DNA of 64,000 nucleotides from Streptomyces sp. NBC_01750 (GCF_035918095.1 NZ_CP109137.1:434001-498000); one strand, 5' to 3'. Shown: positions 28,920-38,178, numbered from the stretch's first letter. Translations and numbers: made by a program. Notes: generated by a model not told the origin, from the letters alone.

Positions 28920-29072
28920 GACAAGACGACCTACAAGCGCAGGAGCGAAGTCGAGCGGACGGTCAACGCGCTCAAACACTCACGGGCTGTCGCGACGAGA
29001 TACGACAAGCGGGCCTACTTCTTCTACGGCACCGTCACCGTCGCAGCAATCCGGCTCTGGCTGCGTTCGTGA
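28920..29072 (+). mobile_element. IS-transposase C-terminal remnant
   Basis: Fifty codons reading DKTTYKRRSEVERTVNALKH, then RAVATRYDKRAYFFYGTVTV and AAIRLWLRS before a TGA. The R-x3-E-R-x-x-N..RAVATRYDKR pattern is the end of IS5/IS1182-like transposases. Nothing else of the element remains. Confidence 0.65.
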
Positions 29073-29118
29073 ACCACCTGCCTGAGATGCGCCGTGCGTT
29101 GGCTGAGAACGAAGCCGG

Positions 29119-29280
29119 TCAGCGCACGCTCCGCCCGGCGGCGTTCGCCTGCCACTCGCGGCCGATGGAGCGCATCAGCGCCGGGTACACCCCGATGTAC
29201 CTGAAGGGCTTGATGGCGGCCATGTAGAGGGTGCCGAACAGCCCGTTCGGCTTCACCAGGACGGCCATCTGGATCGATTG
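29119..29280 (-). pseudogene. DUF2867-like C-terminal fragment
   Basis: The minus-strand frame VLVKPNGLFGTLYMAAIKPF then RYIGVYPALMRSIGREWQ matches the closing segment of DUF2867 proteins, often fused to or beside NAD(P)-binding SDR-like proteins. No N-terminal portion is found. Confidence 0.55.
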
Positions 29281-29413
29281 TGGGCAGCGTCTTCGTCGGC
29301 GTTCCACCCCTCGTGGGCGCCACTCGGCGAAGCAGAACCAGAAAGCACAACTTGAAGCCCCGGCAACAAGTCAGGCTTCAGGTCAGACGCTGCGCCGGAG
29401 CCCTGCACAGCAA

Positions 29414-30169
29414 TCAGATGAGCGTGCCACCGGAGGCCTCGAGGCGCTGGGCGGTGACGAACGCGTTCCGATCGCTGAGCAAGGACGCGATCACGCCGCC
29501 GATGTCGTCCGGCTCACCGACCCGGCCGAGCGCCGCCTCGCTCCCCAACTGCGCCTGATACTCCTCGCTGTCGCGGATCACGCCGCCGGCGAAGTCGGTG
29601 GCGATCGGCCCCGGCGCGACGACGTTTGCGGTGATGCCGCGCGGGCCGAGCTCCTTCGCCAGGTAGTGCGTGAACACCTCGATAGCGCCCTTCATGGACG
29701 CATAAGCGGCAAAGCCCGGGCGGGTGAACCGGGTCAGCCCGGTAGAGAGGTTGACGATCCGGCCGCCGTCGGCGAGCAGCGGGAGCAGCTGCTGGGTGAG
29801 GAAGAAGACGCCTCGGAAGTGGATGCTCATCAGCTGGTCGAAGGTGTCGACCGAGGTCTCCGCGAACGACCCGTAGATGCCGATGCCGGCGTTATTGACC
29901 AGGTAGTCGAAGGTGTCCCGGCCCCACCGGTCGGCAAGCGCCGTCCGGACGTCGGCAGCGAACGCGTCGAACGTCTCGACCCGGCCCGTGTCGAGCTGGA
30001 AGGCGACGGCCGTGCGGCCGAGCTTCGTCACGGTGTCGACGACGTCCTGCGCCTCGTCGGCGTTCGACCGGTAGGTAATGAGCACGTCGACGCCGTCCTC
30101 GGCCAGCCGGAGCGCGGTGTTCTTCCCGAGGCCGCGGTTCGCGCCGGTGATCAAGGCGATTTTGGGCAT
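29414..30169 (-). CDS. SDR family oxidoreductase (3-oxoacyl-ACP reductase-like)
   Basis: A 251-aa classical short-chain dehydrogenase: TGANRGLG at residues 8-15, LVNNAGIGIYG, catalytic YASMK (Tyr about 165) and closing GRVGEPDDIGGVIASLLSDR then AQRLEASGG. NADP(H) use is likely because of the early basic residues (ITYRSNADEA). It is 54 bases downstream of the XRE regulator gene on the same strand and probably in its operon or under its control. Alcohol/ketone substrate unknown. Confidence 0.92.
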   Translation of the reverse strand: MPKIALITGANRGLGKNTALRLAEDGVDVLITYRSNADEAQDVVDTVTKLGRTAVAFQLDTGRVETFDAFAADVRTALADRWGRDTFDYLVNNAGIGIYGSFAETSVDTFDQLMSIHFRGVFFLTQQLLPLLADGGRIVNLSTGLTRFTRPGFAAYASMKGAIEVFTHYLAKELGPRGITANVVAPGPIATDFAGGVIRDSEEYQAQLGSEAALGRVGEPDDIGGVIASLLSDRNAFVTAQRLEASGGTLI

Positions 30170-30223
30170 GGTGGATCTCCTTAGGGCATACCGAAGTTGG
30201 CGTGCGGGGAATTCGTGGGTGGG

Positions 30224-31063
30224 TCAAACGTCGACGCGGTCGCCGATGACCGAGAGCAGCTGCAACTTCTCGTAGCTCTCGGTGCCCGGCACCGCGGTGA
30301 AGACCAGCAGGGTCTGCGACTGGTCCGGATCGAGGAGCGTCTGGCACTGCAGTTCGAGGACGCCCAGCTCGGGGTGGCTGATGCGCTTGAACTCGGGATG
30401 AGTGGCGCTGATGTCGTGCTCAGCCCAGACCGCGGCGAACTCGGGGCTGACGGCCAGCAGCGCGTCGACGATCGCCGCGGATCGGGAGCCCTTGCCCTCC
30501 AGCAGGTAGACGTCCCGCAACTTCGCGGTGAACGCCCGACCGTGGACAGGGTGATCCTCTTCCGGGTAGATCAGCCGCGACCGCGGGTCGGTGTACCAGC
30601 GATGGACCGTGCTGCGGTCCATGCCGGTGAACCTGGTCTGGTCGCCGAGCAGGGCCTTGGCCATCCGGGTCTGCCGCAGCGTCTCGCCGAGACGGGTCAT
30701 GACTTGCGCCGGGGTGTCCTCGAGGCGGTCGAGGATCCGCATCATCCCCGGGTTGATGTGGTCGGTACGCAGGGCACGCTGCGGCGCTGTGTGCCCTGCG
30801 ATCCGGAACAGGTGATCGCGCTCGTCGAGCGAGAGGTGCAGTCCGCGAGCGATCGCGGCGAGCATCTGCTCGGAAGGGTTCGGTCCGCGCTGCTGCTCTA
30901 TCCGGCTGTAGTAGTCGGCCGACATGCCGCAGAGGGCTGCGACCTCCTCGCGCCGGAGCCCGCCGGTGCGGCGACGCGGGCCACGCGGGAGTCCGACGTC
31001 CTCCGGCCGGAGTGCTTCCCTCCTCGAGCGGAGGAACTCCGCCAGCTGCGCCCGGTCTGCCAT
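30224..31063 (-). CDS. XRE family regulator with MmyB-like ligand-binding domain
   Basis: A 279-aa regulator. The HTH_31/XRE domain is N-terminal (LRSRREALRPEDVGL, GLRREEVAALCGMSADYYSRIEQQRG), followed by an MmyB-like PAS-type domain (about residues 105-270: MTRLGETLRQTRMAKALLGD, DPRSRLIYPEEDHPVHGRA, HPELGVLELQCQTLLDPDQ). In Streptomyces, members of this class usually regulate an adjacent SDR, which fits the gene 54 bases downstream. The MmyB domain is thought to bind fatty-acid-like ligands. Confidence 0.92.
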   Translation of the reverse strand: MADRAQLAEFLRSRREALRPEDVGLPRGPRRRTGGLRREEVAALCGMSADYYSRIEQQRGPNPSEQMLAAIARGLHLSLDERDHLFRIAGHTAPQRALRTDHINPGMMRILDRLEDTPAQVMTRLGETLRQTRMAKALLGDQTRFTGMDRSTVHRWYTDPRSRLIYPEEDHPVHGRAFTAKLRDVYLLEGKGSRSAAIVDALLAVSPEFAAVWAEHDISATHPEFKRISHPELGVLELQCQTLLDPDQSQTLLVFTAVPGTESYEKLQLLSVIGDRVDV

Positions 31064-31289
31064 GGGTCCTCCTCCCCCTCATCCGGCGGCCCGGTCGGCC
31101 GCCGACGTGAACAAGCATGACTCCGACCGCGTCGAACAGTAAGGACGCATTGATCCTGGGATCATTCGTCCCTGCCTGGCGTGACGGTCGCAGTGGCACG
31201 CGCACTGCGGCACGATCGTGGCACCGGCGGCCGGCGCGGACGTCCGGGGGCGCGAACACACTGGAGGCTGGTCCGGAGTTACGTGCCGG

Positions 31290-31420
31290 ACCGTGGTCGG
31301 CCACTCAGCGGGGGCCAAGCCCTGGGCAAGGCGGCAGTCGGGTTACGGGTCTTGGAGGAAGTCCGCGGAGGGCCGGCTTTGCCCTTCACGGAGGAGCTGC
31401 CGATCCAGCTCGTCGAGGGC
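31290..31420 (+). pseudogene. Possible RDD-family membrane protein fragment
   Basis: The frame RPLSGGQALGKAAVGLRVLEE resembles the GQTLGKxxxGLRVV block of RDD membrane proteins, but no hydrophobic helices surround it. The 31064-31467 gap has no other recognisable content. Confidence 0.3.
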
Positions 31421-31467
31421 GAACATCTCGTGCTGTTGGTCCGCCACAGAGGTAATGCCGCTTTGGC

Positions 31468-32427
31468 TTACTTGGATTCGACCCGTCCGAGCGGGTGGGG
31501 GCCGGCCGTCAGCGCGTCACGCGCTGCCTGCCAAGCGGAATGCCCGGGGTAGAGCTGGGTGCGGAGGTAGGCCCAGGTGAGCCGCTGGACCGCAGACACT
31601 CGCTCGGGGCTCTCGTCCGTGGTCTCGGCGACGTCGTATCCAGAGACCCCGCCGAGCCCGTGCTCTGCATCAAACAGGGTGAGGAGGGACTTGGGGCCCG
31701 GGGAGAGGAAGTACGGATCGGTGTGCCAGTCCGGGCCGCGAACCGTCAGGTGGGCAGAGGCGTCCTTGTCGCCGGCGACCACGAGCGCGGGCGTCGTCAT
31801 CCTGGAGAAGTCCGTGGTCAAGAAGAAAGAATAATTCTCGGCGACGGACTCGCTGAGGGCATCGCCGCCTCTGCCGGGCGCGGCAAGCAGTACACCCGCC
31901 TTGATCCGGGACTCGGCCAGGTTCACTTCCGTTCCGTCGTGCGGATCGGTGAGCCGGGCGCCCAGCAGCAGGCTCGCGGTGTGCCCGCCCATCGAGTGCC
32001 CGGCTACGGCGACCTTGCTTCGGTCCAGGCGCCCGAGGAGCTGCGGGACGGCGGCCTCGATCACGTCGAGCTGGTCGAGGATGCGCTTCATGTCCTCGGC
32101 CCGCGATCGCCAGTACAGAGGCGCCCCGGGGGTATCGGGATCCAGACTCAGCGTCCTCGAGCTCAGATGGGTGGGCTGGATCACGACGAAGCCGTGTGCC
32201 GCCCAGAAGTTGGCGAGGGGGGCGTAGCCGTTCAGTGAGGAGAGGTTGTTCGAGTAGCCCTGACCGTGCGAGAGGAGGATGACCGGCAGGTCGCTCCCGG
32301 TCAGGGGCGCGGAGACCCGCACCTCCAGGTCCACGGCTCGGCCGGGAGCTGACAGCACCAACGGGCTGACCGAGAGGACGGGAGTGGGCGAGCTGAAGGT
32401 GTCGGCTGTGAAGGTCGATTCACTCAT
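31468..32427 (-). CDS. Alpha/beta hydrolase, chlorophyllase/PAF-acetylhydrolase-like
   Basis: A 319-aa alpha/beta hydrolase. Key parts: LPVILLSHGQGYSNNLSSLN (oxyanion side), WAAHGFVVIQPTH, the nucleophile elbow VAGHSMGGHTASLL (Ser about residue 152), PALVVAGDKDAS (acid) and FDAEHGLGGVSGYD (histidine). This layout matches bacterial dienelactone/chlorophyllase-like esterases. The ATG at 32427 (MSEST) has GGAAA at a good distance; an in-frame ATG at 32442 is the alternative. It is divergent from a TetR gene with two operator-like repeats in between, so TetR control is likely. Confidence 0.88.
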   Translation of the reverse strand: MSESTFTADTFSSPTPVLSVSPLVLSAPGRAVDLEVRVSAPLTGSDLPVILLSHGQGYSNNLSSLNGYAPLANFWAAHGFVVIQPTHLSSRTLSLDPDTPGAPLYWRSRAEDMKRILDQLDVIEAAVPQLLGRLDRSKVAVAGHSMGGHTASLLLGARLTDPHDGTEVNLAESRIKAGVLLAAPGRGGDALSESVAENYSFFLTTDFSRMTTPALVVAGDKDASAHLTVRGPDWHTDPYFLSPGPKSLLTLFDAEHGLGGVSGYDVAETTDESPERVSAVQRLTWAYLRTQLYPGHSAWQAARDALTAGPHPLGRVESK

Positions 32428-32523
32428 GATGCGTATTTCCATTCAATGGCCTCTGCTGCCGGTCTCATTCGGCCGGCGGCGGGTGAGGCAGTCAGGAGCA
32501 TCCTGCTTCAGCTACTCTGAAAG

Positions 32524-32562
32524 CGGAGCGTTGTTCCGGTTAATATACGGAGCGCTGTTCCG
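32524..32562. promoter_or_regulatory. Two tandem CGGAGCG-N-TGTTCCG operator-like palindromes
   Basis: Imperfect palindromes at 32524-32538 and 32548-32562, 24 bp apart, differing only at the middle base (T/C). They lie in the 166-base gap between the hydrolase and the TetR gene, 30-70 bases before the TetR start. They are the best candidates for that regulator's binding sites; the AT-rich TTAATATA between them could be a -10 element. Confidence 0.65.
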
Positions 32563-32593
32563 CTTTGTCAACGGCCGTCGGAAGGGGAGCGTG

Positions 32594-33190
32594 GTGCCCA
32601 CTACAAGCCAGTCCGGGGAGGTGCCTGCCCGAAGCAAGCGGGCCGACGCGGTGCGCAACCAGCAGACGCTGCTTGCCGCCGCCGCGGCGGTGTTCGTCAA
32701 CTCCGGCGTCGATGCGCCAATCCGTGAGATCGCGGCCAGAGCGGGCGTCGGGATGGGGACGATCTACCGCCACTTCCCGACTCGGGCGGATCTCGTCGTC
32801 GCCGTCTACCGCCACCAGGTCGACGCATGCGCCGAGGCCGGCCCGAGCCTGCTGGCCAGCGCCCACTCTCCGCTCGCGGCACTCCGTCAGTGGGTCGACC
32901 TCTTCGTTGACTTCCTGGTCACGAAGCACGGACTCGCTAACGCTCTGCAATCGGACAGCAGCGGCTTCGACGCGCTGCACACCTACTTCCTCGACCGCTT
33001 GGTGCCTGTCTGCGCGCAGTTGCTCGACGCCGCGGTCGACGCTGGCGAAATCAGGCCGGGTACGCACGCCTACGAACTGATGCGCGGCATCGGCAACCTC
33101 TGCATCGGACGTGACAGCGACCCCCGCTATGACCCCCGCCGATTGGTCGAACTTCTCCTTCAGGGACTACAGCGACCGCAGTCATCCTGA
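32594..33190 (+). CDS. TetR/AcrR family transcriptional regulator
   Basis: A 198-aa repressor: HTH at residues about 20-65 (LLAAAAAVFVNSGVDAPIRE, IAARAGVGMGTIYRHFPTRA), with a C-terminal domain of the SCO-type TetR_C family (LVTKHGLANALQSDSSGFDA, LMRGIGNLCIG). GTG at 32594 after GGGGAG is chosen; GTG at 32591 is too close to the site. It is divergent from the hydrolase gene and likely autoregulated through the two palindromes upstream. Confidence 0.88.
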   Translation: MPTTSQSGEVPARSKRADAVRNQQTLLAAAAAVFVNSGVDAPIREIAARAGVGMGTIYRHFPTRADLVVAVYRHQVDACAEAGPSLLASAHSPLAALRQWVDLFVDFLVTKHGLANALQSDSSGFDALHTYFLDRLVPVCAQLLDAAVDAGEIRPGTHAYELMRGIGNLCIGRDSDPRYDPRRLVELLLQGLQRPQSS

Positions 33191-33257
33191 TGTCGAGGCT
33201 CTGTCCGCAGTTCCGTGAATCCCCAGGTCAGGGGAGGGAACGGAGGATTGTTCCGGC

Positions 33258-33395
33258 AAGGCCGCCGGACTCACCCTCACCTGGAGTTCCGGAGTCGTCG
33301 AAGACCACGTGAACCGGGTGAAAACGCTCAAGCGGGCCATGTATGGACGGGCTTCGTTCGAACTCCTCTGGGCCCGGACTCTCACCCAGCCATGA
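33258..33395 (+). mobile_element. ISL3-type transposase C-terminal remnant
   Basis: The frame KAAGLTLTWSSGVVEDHVNR then VKTLKRAMYGRASFELLWAR and TLTQP before TGA is the end of ISL3-family transposases (SSGxVEGxxNRxKxLKRxMYGRA). Only the last 45 codons remain. Confidence 0.75.
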
Positions 33396-33470
33396 CCTGC
33401 GCGGAGTCGCGGATAGAGCCGTTTCCTGGGTTTTCGTGGCCGGAGTCCCGCCGTGGCTGGTGGTTTCGTC

Positions 33471-35054
33471 TCACTGACGGCTGATTGCCCGTGAGATGCC
33501 GGCGGTGACGGTTGTGGCGAGGACCCAGCCGGCAGCGGTCAGCCCGTAGGCGAGCCATTGACCGACGCCTCGTGGTGCGAAAGCCGCTTCCTGCCCGAAG
33601 GTAATGATGGGGACCAGCAGGTCGAGCGTGTAGAAGACGGCGTTGAACGGCGGTGCCTTTCCCGCTTCGAGCGGTCCGGGAGAATGGGCTGCGAAGAAGA
33701 TCGCACCACAGGCGAGAAGAGCCATGAGCCAGAGGCCGGCGCGCAGAGGCCGGTAGCCGTAGCCGACGGTCGCGTCCTGGATGTAACCCCAGACGCGGAT
33801 GTGCGGGCGAAGCGTAGCGCGCCGATGACGTTGCTTCGCCAGCAGCACCGTGCGTGCTTCGTCCTCGTGTCCGAGCCGCCGGTACGCGGCTGCGAGCTGT
33901 TCGTACGGCTGCGGGAGGTAGCCGTCGGTGCCGCGCCGGAGCCAGTCGAGCCGTTCGGCCGCTGCCAGGGGGGATGCGAGGGCGTCGTAAGTGGTCTCGG
34001 CCAGCCGGATATCTGCCGGCCAGGTGTCCGGGGTGTCGTACAGGGTGCCCAGCTGGGCGTTGCGTGCGTCGACGGTGCCGTCGATCGGCCGCTGGGTACG
34101 CAGATCGGTCTCCCGGGCTTGGGTCATCCGCAGGGACAAGGCGGCATCGCCAGGATGTGTGAGCGTGGCGTCGCGGAAGCTGAGCTGCGTACCGATGTTG
34201 CTGCCGTCAAGCTTGATGCCGCCGTTGACGGCGAGGCCCCGGCCGAGGTCGAAATTGCGGGTGACATGAACGTCGACAGCCTCCAGCGCGACGTCGCCGG
34301 CGTTGTTGAGAACGGCGCCGCAGAAGCCGATCGCGGCCGGGACCGTGGCACCGGACAGGATGATCCGCCCCTCGGCTCTGAAGCCCGGGTGGAAGGTGAA
34401 GCCCTCGGTGATCTGGATATGGTAGGCGTCCAGTGCATTGCCACCGGGGTTGCTCAGGGAGGCGCCCTCCAGGTCGAACTCGCCGTCGATGGAGGCACCG
34501 GATACGCGGAATCCTCCCTGGACAGCCAGGTTGGTGCACAGCGTGTCACCACCAATGGCCACATGGACCGCGGATATCGCCTCGGCCCCCGGTGCCGTTA
34601 TCACAGTGTCGCGGAGGTCCAGGTCACCGTGGATCTCGGCGCGGTTCAGGATGAGGGGTCCGGTCAGGTGGCATCGGGACAGCACCAGTAGGCCGTCGAT
34701 CTGGGCCATGTCAGCGGCAAGACCTGGCAGGGAGCTTCCAGGGAGGGCCAATTCGCGGAGCCTGGCGCCATGTAGCAGGGGTACTTCGTCGAAGCGGCAA
34801 TCGGCCAGGACAACTGGCACGGCAATCTCGGCGAATCGCAGATCTAGGCTGCCTGTTATGCGGGCGCCGGTGAGGCGGAGTGCCGGGCGGTCACCCGGGG
34901 CGGGATCGGCGCCGGCACCCAGCAACAGCGCCTCGATGACGTCGGCCCGTATCGCGGATTCGACCGACGTGCCGTCGCGGACATCGACGGCAGTGCCCTG
35001 CGTGAAGGAGTTCCACAACTGACGTTCAACAGCACCAAGTTCATTGGGACGCAT
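33471..35054 (-). CDS. Pentapeptide/beta-helix-like membrane protein of unknown function
   Basis: A 527-aa protein. The long N-terminal part (about residues 50-340) is built of repeating short strands such as ITGSLDLR, VLADCRF, LILNRAEIHGDLDLRD and GGFRVSGASIDGEFDLEG, typical of a right-handed beta-helix. Residues about 365-405 form a TPR-like hairpin (YEQLAAAYRRLGHEDEARTV). Three C-terminal TM segments (LWLMALLACGAIFFAA, FYTLDLLVPIITFG, LTAAGWVLATTVTAG) anchor it. Homologues are often called membrane-associated oxidoreductase, but no cofactor motif is visible. Its job is unknown. Confidence 0.75.
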   Translation of the reverse strand: MRPNELGAVERQLWNSFTQGTAVDVRDGTSVESAIRADVIEALLLGAGADPAPGDRPALRLTGARITGSLDLRFAEIAVPVVLADCRFDEVPLLHGARLRELALPGSSLPGLAADMAQIDGLLVLSRCHLTGPLILNRAEIHGDLDLRDTVITAPGAEAISAVHVAIGGDTLCTNLAVQGGFRVSGASIDGEFDLEGASLSNPGGNALDAYHIQITEGFTFHPGFRAEGRIILSGATVPAAIGFCGAVLNNAGDVALEAVDVHVTRNFDLGRGLAVNGGIKLDGSNIGTQLSFRDATLTHPGDAALSLRMTQARETDLRTQRPIDGTVDARNAQLGTLYDTPDTWPADIRLAETTYDALASPLAAAERLDWLRRGTDGYLPQPYEQLAAAYRRLGHEDEARTVLLAKQRHRRATLRPHIRVWGYIQDATVGYGYRPLRAGLWLMALLACGAIFFAAHSPGPLEAGKAPPFNAVFYTLDLLVPIITFGQEAAFAPRGVGQWLAYGLTAAGWVLATTVTAGISRAISRQ

Positions 35055-35059
35055 GATCG

Positions 35060-35545
35060 ACGATCATCTCGGTGCGGACCTACCCGGGACAAGACCTGAC
35101 AGCCGATCTCGCGGAGGAGGCGCTGGATCTCGTTGCAGGTCAAGGGGATCAGCCTGTCGGGAGAGGCTGGTGGGCGCGTTCGTCCGCGGTGGTGACGGCG
35201 AGGAAGCCGTGCGCGAGCATCGCGAGGGTGACCCAGCGATGCCAGGGTGTCCGGCGCCGGACCTGGTGCTCGTCCAGTCCGGTCAGTCCCTTTCCGGACT
35301 GGAACGTCTCCTCGACCGTCCATCTGCGCCCCGCCACCCGGACGAGCGTGGCCAGGGACACGGAGTCGGGCGAGTAGCAGAGGTAGAAGGCGAGTTCGCC
35401 GGTGCGCCGGTTGCGGCGGACGAGGAACTGATGGTGTCCGGGCCGGTCGTCGGCGGTGTCGGCCAGGGCCCAGTCGTAGAAGCGGTTGCCGTTGGCGCCG
35501 GTTCCTGCGGACAGCCACGCGGCATCCGGTGCCGCTGCGTCCGGC
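35060..35545 (-). mobile_element. IS701-type transposase C-terminal remnant
   Basis: Minus-strand frame GNRFYDWALADTADDRPGHH then FLVRRNRRTGELAFYLCYSP, RRWTVEETFQSGKGLTGLDE and WHRWVTLAMLAHGFLAV is the second half of an IS701-family DDE transposase. A stop codon follows LPTG, and the usual last residues LIPLTCNEIQRLL lie beyond it in another frame. The N-terminal half is missing and is replaced by the start region of the kinase gene. Confidence 0.75.
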
Positions 35546-35628
35546 CGCCGAACTTCGCCCACGCTCCTGCCTCTACGCTTGAGACCACCGATTGATGGAT
35601 GACGAACAGCGATGGAACGGAGCGTGCG

Positions 35629-37359
35629 GTGACGACGGGGGAAGCGAATGGCGGAGAGCTGATAGGCAAGGTCCTCGGGGGGCGTTACCGGGTGACCTCC
35701 ATTGTCGGGCGCGGCGGCATGGGAGTGGTCGCCCGGGCGGTGGACGAACTGCTGAACCGAGAGGTCGCGGTCAAGGTCCTGCGAGCCTTCACCGACGCCT
35801 CCGCAGCCGAACTGGCCGACCTGCGGACCCGGATGCAGCGTGAGGCGCAGGCCGCCGCGCGCATCCGGCACGGCGGCGTGGTCACCGTGCACGACGTGAC
35901 CGAGGATCAGGGCCTGCCCGTCATCGTCATGGAACTCGTCGACGGGCCCTCGCTCGACGACCTGCTGATGGAGCGCGGCACTCTGGAGCCGCACGAGGCT
36001 GCGGCGATCGGCGCCAAGCTAATGGACGCGCTCGACGCCGCGCACCGGGCCGGCGTACTGCATCGGGACGTCAAGCCCGCGAACGTGCTGCTGGAGGACA
36101 GCGGGAGGGTCGTTCTCACCGATTTCGGCATCGCCACCATGGAAGCCTCCGGCGACGACGCCATGGCCAAGCTGACCCGCAGCGGTCAGCTCGTCGGCTC
36201 CCTCGACTACCTGCCACCGGAGCGCGCGCAGGGCAGGGAGCCCGGCCCCGCGTCTGACATCTGGTCGCTCGGCATGACGCTGTACGCGGCAGTGGAGGGC
36301 ACTCCGCCATTCCGTCGCAATTCCGCGTGGTCCACGTTGTCGGCCATCGTCACCGATCCACTGCCGGAGCCCGGCCGGGCGGGACCACTCACGCCGGTGC
36401 TCCAGGCACTGATGGCGAAGGAACCGGAGGACCGGCCCACCGCAGACCACGCCCGCGGCATGCTGGAGCGCGTCGCCTCGGGCCAGACGGTGCACCTCGC
36501 GTCCGCCGCCCCGAGTCCCACTCCAACGGTGGATCCCGGGGCTGCGGCCACCGTCGAACCGCCCCCCGGATTCGGCCCCCCGCTGTTCCCCCAGCCCACC
36601 TCGCAGCCTCAGCCTCCGTATGCCGACTACCCGCAGCCCGACCTGCCGCCGACGCTTCCGCAGCCCGCCGGGCCGGACGCGGGCCCCGCCGGAGTCCCCG
36701 CTCCCGAGACGAGCCGCTCCGCAGCCCGTCGCACACGGCGCCGCAGCCGCACCCTCACGGCATCAGCAGCCGCCATCCTGCTTCTCGCCGCAGGCGGCGG
36801 AATCACCTACGCCCTGACTGCCCAACAGGGCCGCACGACCACGGACGGCGCGCAGGTCAGCTCCCCGGCGGGCAGCCACCAGCCGACTGGGGGCAGCACC
36901 CCGTCGTCCGCCGGTTCTCCTGGCGCGTCCTCGCAGCCGTCTCCCTCGGAGGAGACGGACACTCACGAGGACGAGGACAGAGAGACAGGTCCCACGACGA
37001 CGCCCGGCAACGACGGTCACGAGCCGGCCGCGGACTCGCCCGCCTCTCCGGAGACCAAGCCCAGTTCTACGGTGAAGGAGCCCACCCCGGTCTCGACGGG
37101 TTGCAGCGGCTGGAACCACCAGAACCGCAGCAACGGCTACGGTTACCTGGCCGACGACTACCACCTCTTCACCGGGCCGTACCGGGATTGTGCCTACGTG
37201 ACCCTGGTTAAGTCCGGCGTGAAGATCTGGTACCACTGCTACGTCACAAATGCCCTTGGCAACAAGTGGATCTACGCCCGTATCGAGGGCGCGGACACCG
37301 AAGGCTGGATGTCCAGCAACCACCTCACCCGGGAGAGCGGCACACTGGTCCGCTGCTAA
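35629..37359 (+). CDS. Transmembrane serine/threonine protein kinase with extracellular Cys-rich sensor
   Basis: A 576-aa PknB-type kinase. The catalytic domain is residues about 15-270: GRGGMGVV loop, VAVKVL lysine, HRDVKPAN, DFGIA and PPERA. A proline-rich juxtamembrane stretch leads to one TM segment (LTASAAAILLLAAGGGITYAL). Outside lies a long Ser/Thr/Pro/Glu linker and a C-terminal module (CSGWNHQNRSNGYGYLADDYHLFTGP-type start; YHCYVTNALGNKWIYARI; WMSSNHL) resembling a bacterial SH3-like domain. It probably senses a wall or surface signal. GTG at 35629 after GGAGC is preferred to ATG at 35599, which lacks a site. Confidence 0.9.
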   Translation: MTTGEANGGELIGKVLGGRYRVTSIVGRGGMGVVARAVDELLNREVAVKVLRAFTDASAAELADLRTRMQREAQAAARIRHGGVVTVHDVTEDQGLPVIVMELVDGPSLDDLLMERGTLEPHEAAAIGAKLMDALDAAHRAGVLHRDVKPANVLLEDSGRVVLTDFGIATMEASGDDAMAKLTRSGQLVGSLDYLPPERAQGREPGPASDIWSLGMTLYAAVEGTPPFRRNSAWSTLSAIVTDPLPEPGRAGPLTPVLQALMAKEPEDRPTADHARGMLERVASGQTVHLASAAPSPTPTVDPGAAATVEPPPGFGPPLFPQPTSQPQPPYADYPQPDLPPTLPQPAGPDAGPAGVPAPETSRSAARRTRRRSRTLTASAAAILLLAAGGGITYALTAQQGRTTTDGAQVSSPAGSHQPTGGSTPSSAGSPGASSQPSPSEETDTHEDEDRETGPTTTPGNDGHEPAADSPASPETKPSSTVKEPTPVSTGCSGWNHQNRSNGYGYLADDYHLFTGPYRDCAYVTLVKSGVKIWYHCYVTNALGNKWIYARIEGADTEGWMSSNHLTRESGTLVRC

Positions 37360-37566
37360 CACCGCGAGTCGCTGGAAGCCGTGATCACCGCCATGTCCCT
37401 CCGCCGATCGGAGGCGCCCTCGGCTCACCCCGAGCCTTAGCCAACGGGTCGAAGTCGTGAGCCCGCTCGTGCCCTTGACGTGCCGGGTACACGGCCCCGG
37501 GCCGTGATGCGATGGCTGGGACCGTGTCCCCGTTTCTGCGGGTCCTGAGCAATTCCTAGCCGGAGA

Positions 37567-37902
37567 TCACAGCCCCAGGACCGCGATGGACTTGATCGTC
37601 GCCCCCGGCTTGGTTTGCCCCCAGTGCTTGGACTTGATGTCGATCTGCTTGCCGGTGCACGAGACGCCGTTGTACACCCGGATCGTCCTCTTGGTCTGGT
37701 TGGAAACGGTCTTGCCGCCCCAGGGGTTGCAGCCCGGCGAGGGGTTCAGGCCGCTGGTGCGCTTCGTGCCGTGGAAGTCATTCTGAGACCACGTGCACAC
37801 CGAACCGGCCCGGCAGGTGGGCGAGGCAGAGGCGGTTTCGGTGGCGAACGGCAGCGTCGCGATGAGCGCGGCGCCGCCGAGCGCGATTAGTTTCGTCCTC
37901 AA
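37567..37902 (-). CDS. Small secreted I36-inhibitor-like protein
   Basis: A 111-aa exported protein. Signal peptide LRTKLIALGGAALIATLPFA with cleavage near SASPTC, then CRAGSVCTWSQNDFHGTKRT, GCNPWGGKTVSNQTKRTIRV and YNGVSCTGKQIDI. The CxxGxxCxWxxxxFxG opening and the later VYN strand match the I36 peptidase-inhibitor-like fold, as in the gene at 15594. TTG at 37902 is the start, nine bases after AGGAG. It is convergent with the kinase gene. Confidence 0.75.
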   Translation of the reverse strand: MRTKLIALGGAALIATLPFATETASASPTCRAGSVCTWSQNDFHGTKRTSGLNPSPGCNPWGGKTVSNQTKRTIRVYNGVSCTGKQIDIKSKHWGQTKPGATIKSIAVLGL

Positions 37903-38153
37903 GGGTGTTGCTCCTGTTCCCCTATGGATCATGGTCGGGGACGAGAATTCCAGCGCTTGATCGACACGGTCAACAGCCTTTCGGCAACCTCCACCGCCCC
38001 CGCTCGCGTCCTCCTCCTGCTCACCATGCTCGGCCAGAGGCCCCGGGCCTGGCGCGAATGAGGCCTGCGACGAGACAGCCCGACCATGACCCGGCCACGG
38101 TGCGCAGCGGCGGGTGAGGACCGTCGGCCGCATGAAACTCACCCACACGACAA

Positions 38154-38172
38154 CCGGCCCCGGCCGGGGCGG
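38154..38172. terminator. GC hairpin after the diaminopropionate operon
   Basis: GCCCC-GGCC-GGGGC with extra flanking pairs forms a tight hairpin 7 bases beyond the stop of the SbnB-type gene. No T-run, which is common for Streptomyces terminators. Confidence 0.4.
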
Positions 38173-38178
38173 CCGCGG

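Noticed and set aside
37490..37506. CACGGCCCCGGGCCGTG palindrome as a terminator between the kinase and the I36-like gene
   Set aside because: The palindrome has only one base between the arms, too tight for a stable loop; it could be a protein site but nothing else supports it.
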